Source of the DNA: a virus
DNA: 61,461 nt
Strand: one strand, 5' to 3'
IMG/VR virus record: IMGVR_UViG_3300026120_000001
Location: 1-61,461 of that record
Both the position numbers and the translations under genes were made by a program. The notes under the pieces were generated by a model that saw only the letters and a list, made by a program, of their open reading frames with translations, was not told the DNA's origin and ran no database searches. This document shows, piece by piece, positions 26,027 through 33,943 of the stretch (its first letter is position 1; every line of letters begins with the position of its first letter).

Positions 26027-26869
26027 GTGTGTATTATTGCAGCTCTACCTGAAATAAATAATATTAAAGAAGACGTAGACTATAAACATTTGGAATATGC
26101 ATGGGATTCAAACCCACATGGCTCTGGATATAGCTATGTTGAAAATATTGGCAGTGATAATGCAAAGGTTGTTGTACGAAAAGGGTGGTTCCAGTTTAAA
26201 CAATTCATCAAAGCATTTCACAACGATAGATATGATAATCCAGACAGCAAGTTTTTAATACATTTCAGATATGCTACCCGTGGAGGTATTAATAAAAAGA
26301 ATTGTCATCCTTTCTTTGTGATTGAAAACAAGATTTCTATGGTTCACAACGGAACTATAACTGGTATTGGTGACTCAACACAATCTGATTCTTTGGTTTT
26401 TTCAAAGATAATGAAGTCTTTATATGAGGATAATATTCCACTTAATTCAACAGCAGTATCATTTTTAATATCAAAGTACATAGACAAATCCAAGGTTGTT
26501 TTACTTACAGACAAAAATGAATTTATTTTTTATAATAAGAACAAAGGAATCCAAGAAAAAGAAATTTGGTTTTCTAATGATTATTATAAAAAGAAGAGAT
26601 ACAACATAAATGTTTACACTGGAACTTATTGTAATCATTGGGATCATAATGTGGATAATATTTATGACTACTGTTTAACAGATGGTTGTATGAATTATTT
26701 ATATGATAACATAGAACAACAAACTGGATACTGTATTAAATGTATTAATATGAATAAAAGTGCATCCATTTATTGTTTATGTGGAAAAAGACTCAGGAAA
26801 GAAAAAGAGTTTAAAGAAAACATGTGTTTTCAATGCATGTCTGAAAAAACAAGTAGGAGACAACGATGA
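26027..26869 (+). CDS. Class II glutamine amidotransferase with zinc-binding tail
   Basis: 280 residues from GTG with a strong AAGGAGG site, so that Cys is residue 2 and becomes the N-terminal nucleophile of the Ntn-hydrolase fold. The family core is HFRYATRGG, a His-Pro (NCHPFF) and SMVHNGTITG. The last 80 residues hold several Cys pairs, a likely zinc domain not found in typical members. It should release ammonia from glutamine for the neighbouring ligases, or cleave a gamma-glutamyl amide. Confidence 0.85.
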   Translation: MCIIAALPEINNIKEDVDYKHLEYAWDSNPHGSGYSYVENIGSDNAKVVVRKGWFQFKQFIKAFHNDRYDNPDSKFLIHFRYATRGGINKKNCHPFFVIENKISMVHNGTITGIGDSTQSDSLVFSKIMKSLYEDNIPLNSTAVSFLISKYIDKSKVVLLTDKNEFIFYNKNKGIQEKEIWFSNDYYKKKRYNINVYTGTYCNHWDHNVDNIYDYCLTDGCMNYLYDNIEQQTGYCIKCINMNKSASIYCLCGKRLRKEKEFKENMCFQCMSEKTSRRQR

Positions 26870-28347
26870 TAAAAATAGGTTTGATTAAGTTTTCAAAAAA
26901 TAAATACAAGATCATTCGTTTAGATATACAAGATGGTAAATATTATATTGAGGATGGATACAGACAAGAGACACCACCAGATATTTATTGTAAAACATTT
27001 GTTGTTGGCAATAAATATCTACTTCAAGGAATTGAATGTAGTTATATAGCAAGAAAGATTAATAATGAATATATAGATTATTTAACTGGTATTAAAATAA
27101 ACCAAAGTAAGATAATTAATATAATTCCAAGTAATATCATCAAAGATAGCAATGTTTCATATCTTGGAACTTATGTTTACTATAATTGTTCTAAATGTAA
27201 ATCAATGATGTTGGAGAAAGGTGATTTTTGCCCCTCCTGTTTTGAAAAAAATTCAGAGGTGTGTACTAATTGCGGTGCTCGTTTTATTCCAGAAGGCGAC
27301 CACGATATGGTTGTCAATAATAAAGAACATCATCTATGTGTGGATTGTGTTAAGAAAACAGATGTGTGTGATCACTGTTGTACTAAATTGTGGTCTAAAA
27401 GTTTGGTTCATGTTGATGGAGATTGGGTGTGTGGGAATTGTTTATCTGAAATTGTAGATTTAGATTCGTGTGATTTGTGTGGTAATTTACACCCATCAAA
27501 TAAACTCAGGGGTATCGGTGGTTTAAATATGTGTCCTGTGTGTGAGCATGGATACACAAAGAAACCAACAATAAAAACGATGAATTATTCATTTAAACCA
27601 GAATTTAATACTTTCAAAACAAATGAAAATGACGAATCTATTACTATGGGAATTGAGTTGGAGGTATTAAATAAAAAAACACGGAAACAACATATAATAA
27701 ATTATTTCAATGACATTATTAATAAAAAAGAAAATGTTTTTTATTTTAAGAATGATGCTTCAATTGAAAACAAAGGTAGTGGAATATATGGTGAATCATT
27801 TGAATTGGTTAGTCACCCAGTTACATATAATTGGATTGTTAAAAACAAAAATGTAATTAAATCTATTATGGATTTAAGAAAGCATGGATGTTTGTCTTAT
27901 AGGGCACATACTTGTGGTATGCATGTTCATCTTGGTTCCAACTTTTTCACATCAACTCATCTATATTCTTTTTTGAAATTCATTTATGAAAATGAAGATT
28001 TTACATATATGATTTCAGATAGAGTTGATAGAAAATGGTTTGAAAAATTTTCAACATTAAAACCACCATTTGATTTAAAGCGTGTTGCTGAATCAAAGGT
28101 GAACCCAAGAAATGAAAGAAATAGACACGTCGCTGTTAATATGTCTTCTGGATATACTGTTGAGGTTCGTATTTTCAGAGGCACTCTTAATTATGTTCGA
28201 TTCATGAAGAACATCGAATACTGTATGTCTGTTTATGAATATACTAAGGATGAATGGATTCCAACCGTTGGTGGATATTTGGAATTTATTTCTTCTCGTG
28301 ATTATCCAAACCTTAAAAAGATTTTATCAGAAAAGGGAGTTATTTAA
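26866..28347 (+). CDS. Amidoligase (Amidoligase_2 type) with N-terminal zinc fingers
   Basis: 493 residues. Residues about 105-230 contain seven Cys pairs of zinc-finger type (for example C108/C111, C122/C125, C202/C205, C223/C226). The catalytic part from about 260 has GIELEV (262-267), KNDASI (295-300), ELVSHP (313-318), CGMHVHLG (350-357) and EVRIFRGT (433-440), the order of glutamine-synthetase-fold amidoligases. It differs from the amidoligase at 22633 in length and in having the zinc region, which may recognise a protein or nucleic acid substrate. Confidence 0.8.
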   Translation: MIKIGLIKFSKNKYKIIRLDIQDGKYYIEDGYRQETPPDIYCKTFVVGNKYLLQGIECSYIARKINNEYIDYLTGIKINQSKIINIIPSNIIKDSNVSYLGTYVYYNCSKCKSMMLEKGDFCPSCFEKNSEVCTNCGARFIPEGDHDMVVNNKEHHLCVDCVKKTDVCDHCCTKLWSKSLVHVDGDWVCGNCLSEIVDLDSCDLCGNLHPSNKLRGIGGLNMCPVCEHGYTKKPTIKTMNYSFKPEFNTFKTNENDESITMGIELEVLNKKTRKQHIINYFNDIINKKENVFYFKNDASIENKGSGIYGESFELVSHPVTYNWIVKNKNVIKSIMDLRKHGCLSYRAHTCGMHVHLGSNFFTSTHLYSFLKFIYENEDFTYMISDRVDRKWFEKFSTLKPPFDLKRVAESKVNPRNERNRHVAVNMSSGYTVEVRIFRGTLNYVRFMKNIEYCMSVYEYTKDEWIPTVGGYLEFISSRDYPNLKKILSEKGVI

Positions 28348-29111
28348 TGGCAACTGGTATTATTATAGCTTGTGAAAAAAATAAAAAAATGGATATTGAA
28401 ATTGTTAAACAATATTCAAATACTTATAGTGGTGGATATGGATATTCATATTCATATGAGGGAGAAATATATACAGCCAAATTCAAAAAACGTGATTCGT
28501 TTATACAGAGTATAGAAAAAAAATACAGAGACGGTCTTCTACAGAAAAGTGGAATTATTATTTTTGTTGGAACTAATACATATGACACCGTTGATATTCA
28601 ACCATATGAATCAATTGGGGGTGTGCATATGATACAGGATGGTTATATCGGTGGTGTCGATAAACTAACTGATTGTAATAGAAGCAATAGTTATAAATTT
28701 GCATCTACCATTCTTTCTGATATAAAACCAGAGTGGTTGGAAAACAAACATTTTTCTTCTATGTTGAGAAATAGTTTTGGTGCCGCTAAAACAGTTTTTC
28801 TATATCCAAATGGGGACTTAACTTTTGTTAATAAAAGTAAGGGTTCTAAATTTGGGGATATGTGGACTTCTTCTATGTTCACAACAAAACATATTTCTTC
28901 ACAACAAAGAGAAAGAAATTTACCAAGTGTTACATCTTTTATGGTTTCATGTAAAAAATGCAGGAGTCGCGTGTCTAATGAAAACGCAATGCAGTTGTCT
29001 TTTTTTGATGCCGGTGTGAAAAAACAATTCTTTATATGTCCTAAGTGTTTTCATAAATATGCTAATGGTATTCATCCCAAAAAAGTTGGTTTTAATAATG
29101 TCAAACTTTAA
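28347..29111 (+). CDS. Degenerate glutamine-amidotransferase paralogue
   Basis: 254 residues. It parallels the amidotransferase two genes upstream: GYGYSYSYEGEIYTAKF for its GSGYSYVENIG part, HMIQDGYIGG for SMVHNGTITG, SNSYKFASTIL for SDSLVFSKIM, and TVFLYPNGDLTFVNKSKG for VVLLTDKNEFIFYNKNKG. Residue 2 is alanine, not cysteine, and the HFRYATRG segment is FVGTNTYD. It is thus expected to be catalytically inactive. Two CxxC pairs near the C-terminus (CKKC, CPKC) keep a zinc ribbon. It may be a scaffold or regulatory subunit. Confidence 0.7.
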   Translation: MATGIIIACEKNKKMDIEIVKQYSNTYSGGYGYSYSYEGEIYTAKFKKRDSFIQSIEKKYRDGLLQKSGIIIFVGTNTYDTVDIQPYESIGGVHMIQDGYIGGVDKLTDCNRSNSYKFASTILSDIKPEWLENKHFSSMLRNSFGAAKTVFLYPNGDLTFVNKSKGSKFGDMWTSSMFTTKHISSQQRERNLPSVTSFMVSCKKCRSRVSNENAMQLSFFDAGVKKQFFICPKCFHKYANGIHPKKVGFNNVKL

Positions 29112-29253
29112 ATACAATAGATTTGAAAAAGACAAATGGCTTGAAGAAAACAGAATGACGGATGATGAATTTGAATCCCTGTTGATTGAATCAGCTATAC
29201 CTGATGAATATGAAGAATTGAATTTTGATCATAATAATGAAAGGATGTATTAA
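29098..29253 (+). CDS. Small acidic hypothetical protein
   Basis: 51 residues, MSNFKYNRFEKDKWL to NNERMY, starting inside the end of the preceding gene. Helical and acidic. Upstream in-frame Met residues are inside the previous gene and are not used. Confidence 0.58.
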   Translation: MSNFKYNRFEKDKWLEENRMTDDEFESLLIESAIPDEYEELNFDHNNERMY

Positions 29254-29254
29254 A

Positions 29255-29575
29255 ATGAAAAACATTATTTTTTTTGTATTGTTCAGTTTACTTATGGGGT
29301 GTTCTACTATTGATTGGGCTATTGAAGATCGTAGGCTGGAAACAAACGCCGAGTACATGATGCATAGATATGGTAGGTCTGGACCGAATGGAACCTTCCT
29401 TCTATTTTCACCACACAAAAAAGTAAATGTTATTTTAACTAGGGGTGAATGGTTTGGTACCCCAGTAGAATGCAATTATATTGTGGAAAGAAACGACTCA
29501 ACAATAATTTCATCAAGAGATGGAATTATAACAATTTTGTCTGGGGGTAATTATGTTCCGATTGTACAGAATTGA
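29255..29575 (+). CDS. Small lipoprotein
   Basis: 106 residues with a bacterial lipoprotein signal, MKNIIFFVLFSLLMGC, the lipobox LMGC giving Cys16. AAAGGA ribosome site. The mature part is beta-rich (LTRGEWFGTPVE and DGIITILSGG). It should sit in the membrane of the infected cell; superinfection exclusion is one possible role, not shown. Confidence 0.68.
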   Translation: MKNIIFFVLFSLLMGCSTIDWAIEDRRLETNAEYMMHRYGRSGPNGTFLLFSPHKKVNVILTRGEWFGTPVECNYIVERNDSTIISSRDGIITILSGGNYVPIVQN

Positions 29576-29810
29576 AAAAGGAGATGTTATTTTTCATAAA
29601 CAGAAAAAAAAGCTGGGAATTGTTCTATCAATAAAACCAGATGTGATTGAAGTACAATTTTTCGATAAGAGGGCTGGCCACACATTAAACGGGAAATTAC
29701 CAGAAGGTGGTGGATGGTTTGTTGATCCAGAATATAGAGATGGTTTTATTAAAATATCCAAAAAAATATTACTCAATAAAATAAATGATGGAAAACTAGA
29801 TGTTTTTTAA
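29553..29810 (+). CDS. Small barrel-like protein, first of a tandem set
   Basis: 85 residues. KGDVIFHKQKKKLGIVLSI, then VQFFDKRAGHTLNG, GGGWFVDPEYRDGFIKI: the order strand-rich GxI/V, FFD-GH, W, FIK is shared with the next two genes. Overlaps the lipoprotein end. Confidence 0.6.
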   Translation: MFRLYRIEKGDVIFHKQKKKLGIVLSIKPDVIEVQFFDKRAGHTLNGKLPEGGGWFVDPEYRDGFIKISKKILLNKINDGKLDVF

Positions 29811-30087
29811 AGGAATGAGAGTTACAACAACACAATCTGGTATAGATCGAAACGAATCAATAATGATGGGGATGCTTGGGACTATTGTTTGCTTTAAAGA
29901 TTTTGTTAACCCGTATGAATCAAGATTCCCCGCTATAGGTGTTTTGTTTGATGATGAAATATGTGGTCATAACATAAGTGGTTTAATAGAATCCTTTAAT
30001 GGGTGGTATTGTTATTCCCATTCAATAAAACCACTTAATGGTGAATTTGAAAAATATATAGTAAAACTAAATGAGGGTTTAATATGA
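29800..30087 (+). CDS. Small barrel-like protein, second of a tandem set
   Basis: 95 residues with MGMLGTIVCFKD, VLFDDEICGHNISG, GWYCYSHSIKPL, matching the layout of its neighbours. An alternative ATG lies at 29815. Probably a compact beta barrel; function unknown. Confidence 0.6.
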   Translation: MFFKGMRVTTTQSGIDRNESIMMGMLGTIVCFKDFVNPYESRFPAIGVLFDDEICGHNISGLIESFNGWYCYSHSIKPLNGEFEKYIVKLNEGLI

Positions 30088-30332
30088 ATGATGAATATGC
30101 TGTTGTTATAAAGGATAATCCAGATAATAATTCATCTATTAAAACTGGAATGCTTGGTAAGATAATGAGAAATGTTGACAACGGGGAGTGGGTTGGCATG
30201 TTGTTTATTGATAAAATCAATGGTCATAGTCAGTATGATGAATCATTACAATCTTGGAATTTACCAAAATCGTTTATTAAAAAAGTAACATATGAACAAA
30301 TAATTAATCATTTAAATGGAGAATCGGTATGA
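30084..30332 (+). CDS. Small barrel-like protein, third of a tandem set
   Basis: 82 residues with TGMLGKIMRNVD, MLFIDKINGHSQYD, SWNLPKSFIKKV. Closest in pattern to the second copy. Coupled on both sides by ATGA overlaps. Confidence 0.6.
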   Translation: MNDEYAVVIKDNPDNNSSIKTGMLGKIMRNVDNGEWVGMLFIDKINGHSQYDESLQSWNLPKSFIKKVTYEQIINHLNGESV

Positions 30333-30646
30333 ACATACTTGGACCAAAAAGACTCGATGGAGAATCGTCCTCCGATTATAGACAGAGGAGAAGGGATGAA
30401 AATAAACACATTAATCAGTCTATGAAGGGTAGACTCGTTTTTGAATCTATTAGATTTGAACCTTTAAAAGAAGGAGAGACAAAAGAAGACTATCCAGAAG
30501 AATCTATTTTGGATTTAGGTTTTGTTGTGTTTGTTAAATCAACAGCGATATACACAAACCAAAAAAGGATTCATTGTACCAGAAAAGAGAAAAAAGAAAT
30601 CAAAAGGAAGAGAAAAATGTATAAAAAACTTATGGGTAATAATTAA
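30329..30646 (+). CDS. Hypothetical basic protein
   Basis: 105 residues. An Arg/Asp/Ser-rich N-terminal part (GESSSDYRQRRRDENK) is followed by a beta-rich middle and a strongly basic helix at the end (RKEKKEIKRKRKMYKK). Directly precedes and overlaps the nuclease gene. May bind nucleic acid; no family recognised. Confidence 0.6.
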   Translation: MNILGPKRLDGESSSDYRQRRRDENKHINQSMKGRLVFESIRFEPLKEGETKEDYPEESILDLGFVVFVKSTAIYTNQKRIHCTRKEKKEIKRKRKMYKKLMGNN

Positions 30647-31431
30647 TGGCTACTTTCTTTTATAAAAACTCAAAAGGAAAAAGAGTTTGTAGATGCACAT
30701 CTATCATAAACCTACTTGGTTACAATAAAAATTTTCTTATGAGATGGGCGTTAGAAAAAGGGGATAAAGCCAAGACCATTCAAAAGGATGCTTGTGATAT
30801 TGGAACATTTATTCATGAACTCATCGAAGCCTTTATTAAAAATAAAGATTATAATGAGATGTTGAAAAGTGCACCATTCGAGTTTATGGTTGTTGGTCAG
30901 ACGGCACTTGATAATTTTAAAAAATGGTTTGATGTTGTTAAACCTGAGTTTGTGGAGATTGAATATACTATCATCAGTGAGCTTCGCAATTGGGGTGGAA
31001 CCGCTGACTTCATAGCAAGGATACCACAAGAGGTGGAATATAATGGTGTTCTTTATAAACCCGGACTATACTTGGGTGATTTTAAAACATCTAAGAGTGT
31101 ATATAGAGAACATTTAGTACAAATGTCTGGTTATATTCAAGGTGTCCAAGAGATAGTTAATATGGACCACAAAACCAAAGAAGATATAATTAGAAATAAT
31201 TCTGAGAATCCATATTTAAAAAATCTATCACTTAACCCCTATCCAGATTTAAAAAATGAAACAATATTAATACACATCAATAAAGATGTAACAAAAGAAA
31301 GTGAGGAGGTGATTAAACCATATATTATACCAGCAGATATAATGGATATGGCTAGAGAGGATTGGGAAATTGCATTAGCTATGAATGAACGTAAAAACAT
31401 ATTCAACAAATTTTTTAAATCATTAAAATAA
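30646..31431 (+). CDS. PD-(D/E)XK exonuclease (RecB/Cas4-like)
   Basis: 261 residues. The core is GGTADFIARI (catalytic Asp), LGDFKTSKSVYREHLVQMSGY (Asp-x-Lys and the following Gln motif), preceded by a GTFIHELIEAFI helix with the His. This is the arrangement of RecB-family nucleases. It lies just upstream of a RecA-like ATPase and SSB-like gene, so it probably resects DNA ends in phage recombination. Confidence 0.82.
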   Translation: MATFFYKNSKGKRVCRCTSIINLLGYNKNFLMRWALEKGDKAKTIQKDACDIGTFIHELIEAFIKNKDYNEMLKSAPFEFMVVGQTALDNFKKWFDVVKPEFVEIEYTIISELRNWGGTADFIARIPQEVEYNGVLYKPGLYLGDFKTSKSVYREHLVQMSGYIQGVQEIVNMDHKTKEDIIRNNSENPYLKNLSLNPYPDLKNETILIHINKDVTKESEEVIKPYIIPADIMDMAREDWEIALAMNERKNIFNKFFKSLK

Positions 31432-31460
31432 TTTACTTCTCTAATATTATATATGATATT
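31432..31460 (+). promoter_or_regulatory. Rightward promoter, TTKACTTCTC type
   Basis: TTTACT (31432-31437) followed by TCTC, 17-base spacer, GATATT (31455-31460). Same extended -35 as the leftward promoters but on the opposite strand. It begins the recombination-replication operon; the leader has GAGGAG before the next ATG. Confidence 0.55.
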
Positions 31461-31486
31461 AGAATAAACCCAAACGAGGAGTGTGT

Positions 31487-32287
31487 ATGTCGATTACACT
31501 AAAAACGGTCAGTGATGCTAAAATGAAACCAGCTGGAATAGTAATTCATTCAAAAGCAGGTACGGGTAAGTCTACCTTTTTGATTGATGCTATTAATGAT
31601 GCTGAAAATGGTATTCTTTTTCAATGTGGAGAAGATTCAATTGGTGATCTGGGAGTTAAAGTTCCACATTATCCAGATGTAATTGGATCGGGTGATTCCA
31701 TTGAAGATTACATAAGGGGTTGGGAAGATTTTATTGAGATTCTAAGACAGCTTGTTGTGGAGAAACACGGTTATACATCAGTTGGTTTTGATAATCTCGA
31801 TAATATAATCAACAATAATCTTGATGCTTATGTGGTTACTAAGTATTATAATGGAGATCTACAGAAAGCAAATGCATGGGGTGGTGATAAGCTGAAAGAA
31901 ATGTATTCAGAATTTTCACGAGTAATTAAAGCGTTTGAAATTCTCCAGAGTCGGGGAATAAGTGTGTTTGTTTCAACCCATTCACAGACAGTTAAGGCTA
32001 AGGACCCAAGACTTGATGAGTATAAAAGGTGGTCTTTTAACATGCCATCAAGAGAAGATTATAGTCTTCGTAATCTTCTTTTGAATTGGTCTTCTGCCAC
32101 ATTATTTGGAACAATCGATACCGTTGTTAATGAAAAAGGTAAGGCTGAAGGTGATGAGCATGTGTTGTTCACAAAACAAAATGCTGCTTATGAAGCCAAA
32201 TCAAGATATTCTATTCCGGAAAAAATCGATTTTAAGTATTCAACATTCAAAGAAGAAATTAAAAAATCAATGAAGGAGAAAAAGTAA
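31487..32287 (+). CDS. RecA-like ATPase (Sak4-like recombinase)
   Basis: 266 residues from ATG at 31487 (GAGGAG site; the GTG at 31481 is an alternative). Walker A is HSKAGTGKST near residue 20, a Walker B-like strand is SVGFDNLDNI, and VFVSTHSQTVKA follows. The size and lack of the RecA N- and C-terminal domains fit the AAA_24/Sak4-like phage recombinases that work with a cognate SSB. The SSB-like gene lies four genes downstream. Confidence 0.72.
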   Translation: MSITLKTVSDAKMKPAGIVIHSKAGTGKSTFLIDAINDAENGILFQCGEDSIGDLGVKVPHYPDVIGSGDSIEDYIRGWEDFIEILRQLVVEKHGYTSVGFDNLDNIINNNLDAYVVTKYYNGDLQKANAWGGDKLKEMYSEFSRVIKAFEILQSRGISVFVSTHSQTVKAKDPRLDEYKRWSFNMPSREDYSLRNLLLNWSSATLFGTIDTVVNEKGKAEGDEHVLFTKQNAAYEAKSRYSIPEKIDFKYSTFKEEIKKSMKEKK

Positions 32288-32502
32288 TGAATGAGTTTAT
32301 TGTTGTAAATACTAAGGCTAAGAACAAAAAATATCTTAGTGAAAACTGTTTTTGTTTTACAGACAAGTTGTCTGAAACAGAGTTTGTAAATAAGAACGAT
32401 GCACAATTACTTCTATCTGATGTTTCTTTTTATCGTAAACAGAAGAAATCAGATTTTAAAGTATGTAAAATTACATCTATTCATTATAAGGAGGTTAAAT
32501 GA
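32287..32502 (+). CDS. Hypothetical protein
   Basis: 71 residues, MNEFIVVNTKAKNKKY onward, alpha/beta and basic, coupled to the RecA-like gene (TAATG). No family recognised; an accessory of recombination by position. Confidence 0.6.
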   Translation: MNEFIVVNTKAKNKKYLSENCFCFTDKLSETEFVNKNDAQLLLSDVSFYRKQKKSDFKVCKITSIHYKEVK

Positions 32503-32747
32503 AAAAAGACAGTAGACCATATATCACTATATGGAATGGAGAAAAGAAAGAACCAATAACAGAAGACACTATTGATATTACGTTTGTTAAGGTGTCAGAA
32601 GAAGATGGTAAAACTAAATATGCTCCAGCACCACCGTTCGTTGTTGGTACTTTCAACAAAGAACTAATTCAAGATCTCAGATATATTTCATCTAAGCATT
32701 CACTTGTACCTATTTTAAGTAATCCTGAAGAAGAAGGAGATTCATAA
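32499..32747 (+). CDS. Hypothetical protein
   Basis: 82 residues with AAGGAGG site. Beta-rich first half (YITIWNGEKKEPI) and a helical end with an acidic tail (NPEEEGDS). Between the recombinase and SSB-like genes, overlapping both. Confidence 0.6.
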   Translation: MKKDSRPYITIWNGEKKEPITEDTIDITFVKVSEEDGKTKYAPAPPFVVGTFNKELIQDLRYISSKHSLVPILSNPEEEGDS

Positions 32748-33064
32748 TGGCTTTTCAACACAAAAATGGTTGTGGCACATTGTTTAATAATGACAGAAAG
32801 TCTAAGGATAACCACCCCGACATGACTGGAATCATTAACATTAACGGTAATGATTTGGAATTTGCCGCATGGAAGAAGAAGGGTAAGTCTGGTAAAGAAT
32901 TTCTCGGTGTAAGAATTAAGAGTTCTGCAAGACCAGCACCGGCCCAACCACCACAACAACAGGGATGGGGAGCACAGGCTACACAGCAGCCTCAGATGCC
33001 CCCTGTGCCTCAACAACAGGCACCCACAACACCACCACCAATGCAAGATAATCTGCCCTTCTAA
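32747..33064 (+). CDS. SSB-like single-strand DNA-binding protein (DUF736-like core)
   Basis: 105 residues. The first 60 carry the DUF736-like pattern GTLFNNDRKS, MTGIININGNDLEFAAWKKK, GKEFLGVRIKSS. A Pro/Gln-rich linker follows and the protein ends QDNLPF, closely like the acidic-hydrophobic tip (DDIPF) by which bacterial SSBs recruit partners. Core plus linker plus tip is the SSB plan with a different core. Located between recombinase and polymerase modules and followed by a strong terminator. Confidence 0.7.
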   Translation: MAFQHKNGCGTLFNNDRKSKDNHPDMTGIININGNDLEFAAWKKKGKSGKEFLGVRIKSSARPAPAQPPQQQGWGAQATQQPQMPPVPQQQAPTTPPPMQDNLPF

Positions 33065-33101
33065 GGGCGTTTGCGTTTATTTAAACAAAATCTAACAATT
33101 T

Positions 33102-33168
33102 GGATAACACCACAGTTTTGCTTTCCGCAATTCAACAGAAGCTGTGGTGTTATCCAGTTTTTTTTTTT
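33102..33168 (+). terminator. Strong rho-independent terminator after the SSB-like gene
   Basis: A perfect 14-bp stem GGATAACACCACAG / CTGTGGTGTTATCC (33102-33115 and 33142-33155) around a 26-base loop, followed by about 11 T. It separates the recombination operon from the accessory island that follows. Confidence 0.92.
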
Positions 33169-33192
33169 CACAATTAACAAAAAGTATATAAT
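33165..33192 (+). promoter_or_regulatory. Possible promoter of the accessory island
   Basis: A perfect TATAAT (33187-33192) with TTTTCA (33165-33170) 16 bases upstream, directly behind the terminator. No TTKACTTCTC element, so different from the other phage promoters. Confidence 0.5.
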
Positions 33193-33243
33193 AAGTGTCG
33201 TACTATTTAAGTTGGTGTAAATAAATTTTTCGCTGGAGATTAT

Positions 33244-33543
33244 ATGAAAATTGTAAGAACTGAAAAGTATTATTCTGGTCACGACAAAATGCGCAAAGTT
33301 ACTATAAATATGTCTGAAAATGAGTTTGTACAATTTTCTAAACTGGTGAAAGAAAAATTTACATCCACCAACACAGGCAGCCCAAAATTACCAACAATGG
33401 AGGAAGTGTATAGGGCGATTCCTTTCCCAGAGGATGAGCGTGAGTGCGCAATGTTTGTTGCTGGTTTAGCAGAATGTCACGAATATATTGTCGGTCGGCA
33501 AAACATCAGGCGGGTGCCTGAGAACGTTGTACAAAAGTTTTAA
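33244..33543 (+). CDS. Hypothetical protein at left end of accessory island
   Basis: 99 residues, MKIVRTEKYYSGHDK onward. The second half (DERECAMFVAGLAECHEYIVG) is helical. Base composition rises in G and C towards its end. No family recognised. Confidence 0.6.
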   Translation: MKIVRTEKYYSGHDKMRKVTINMSENEFVQFSKLVKEKFTSTNTGSPKLPTMEEVYRAIPFPEDERECAMFVAGLAECHEYIVGRQNIRRVPENVVQKF

Positions 33544-33559
33544 CGCTGGAGAATTATAA

Positions 33560-33859
33560 ATGGAGTCTATGCAATTTGATGACGTTGGCAAGGTGCTTTC
33601 ATCTCACCCGAACATACGCTATGCGAAATACGAAGGGTCTGATTTTAGCAGGACGTTCGCATTCTCGATCAACGACATTTTTTACTCGATAATGTGGTAT
33701 CGCAATACCATGACGCTGTACTTCAACGGTGGGTGCGAACTCAAATTTACATCGTTCAAGCTGTCTGGTACGTGGCCAAATCGGGCACGGTGGAATCTTC
33801 AGTTTGAGAACGATAGAGGTCAAACGGTTTGCGTCATACCCGTCGAAGAAGTGCGGTAG
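33560..33859 (+). CDS. Hypothetical protein
   Basis: 99 residues, beta-rich (FAFSINDIFYSIMWYRN, MTLYFNGGCELKF), G/C-richer than most of the genome. A CTGGAG ribosome site, also used for the gene before, supports a common origin. Function unknown. Confidence 0.6.
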   Translation: MESMQFDDVGKVLSSHPNIRYAKYEGSDFSRTFAFSINDIFYSIMWYRNTMTLYFNGGCELKFTSFKLSGTWPNRARWNLQFENDRGQTVCVIPVEEVR

Positions 33860-33865
33860 AAAAAT

Positions 33866-33943
33866 ATGGAAGAATCACAGACACAGACGCATAACAGCGC
33901 CATCGTGCCATGCTGCGTGTGCGGTGAACAGGGGGAATTATGA
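33866..33943 (+). CDS. Possible 25-residue Cys-containing peptide
   Basis: MEESQTQTHNSAIV then PCCVCGEQGEL, with a CCxC cluster. Overlaps the next ATG (ATGA). Short, so only position and frame support it. Confidence 0.4.
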   Translation: MEESQTQTHNSAIVPCCVCGEQGEL

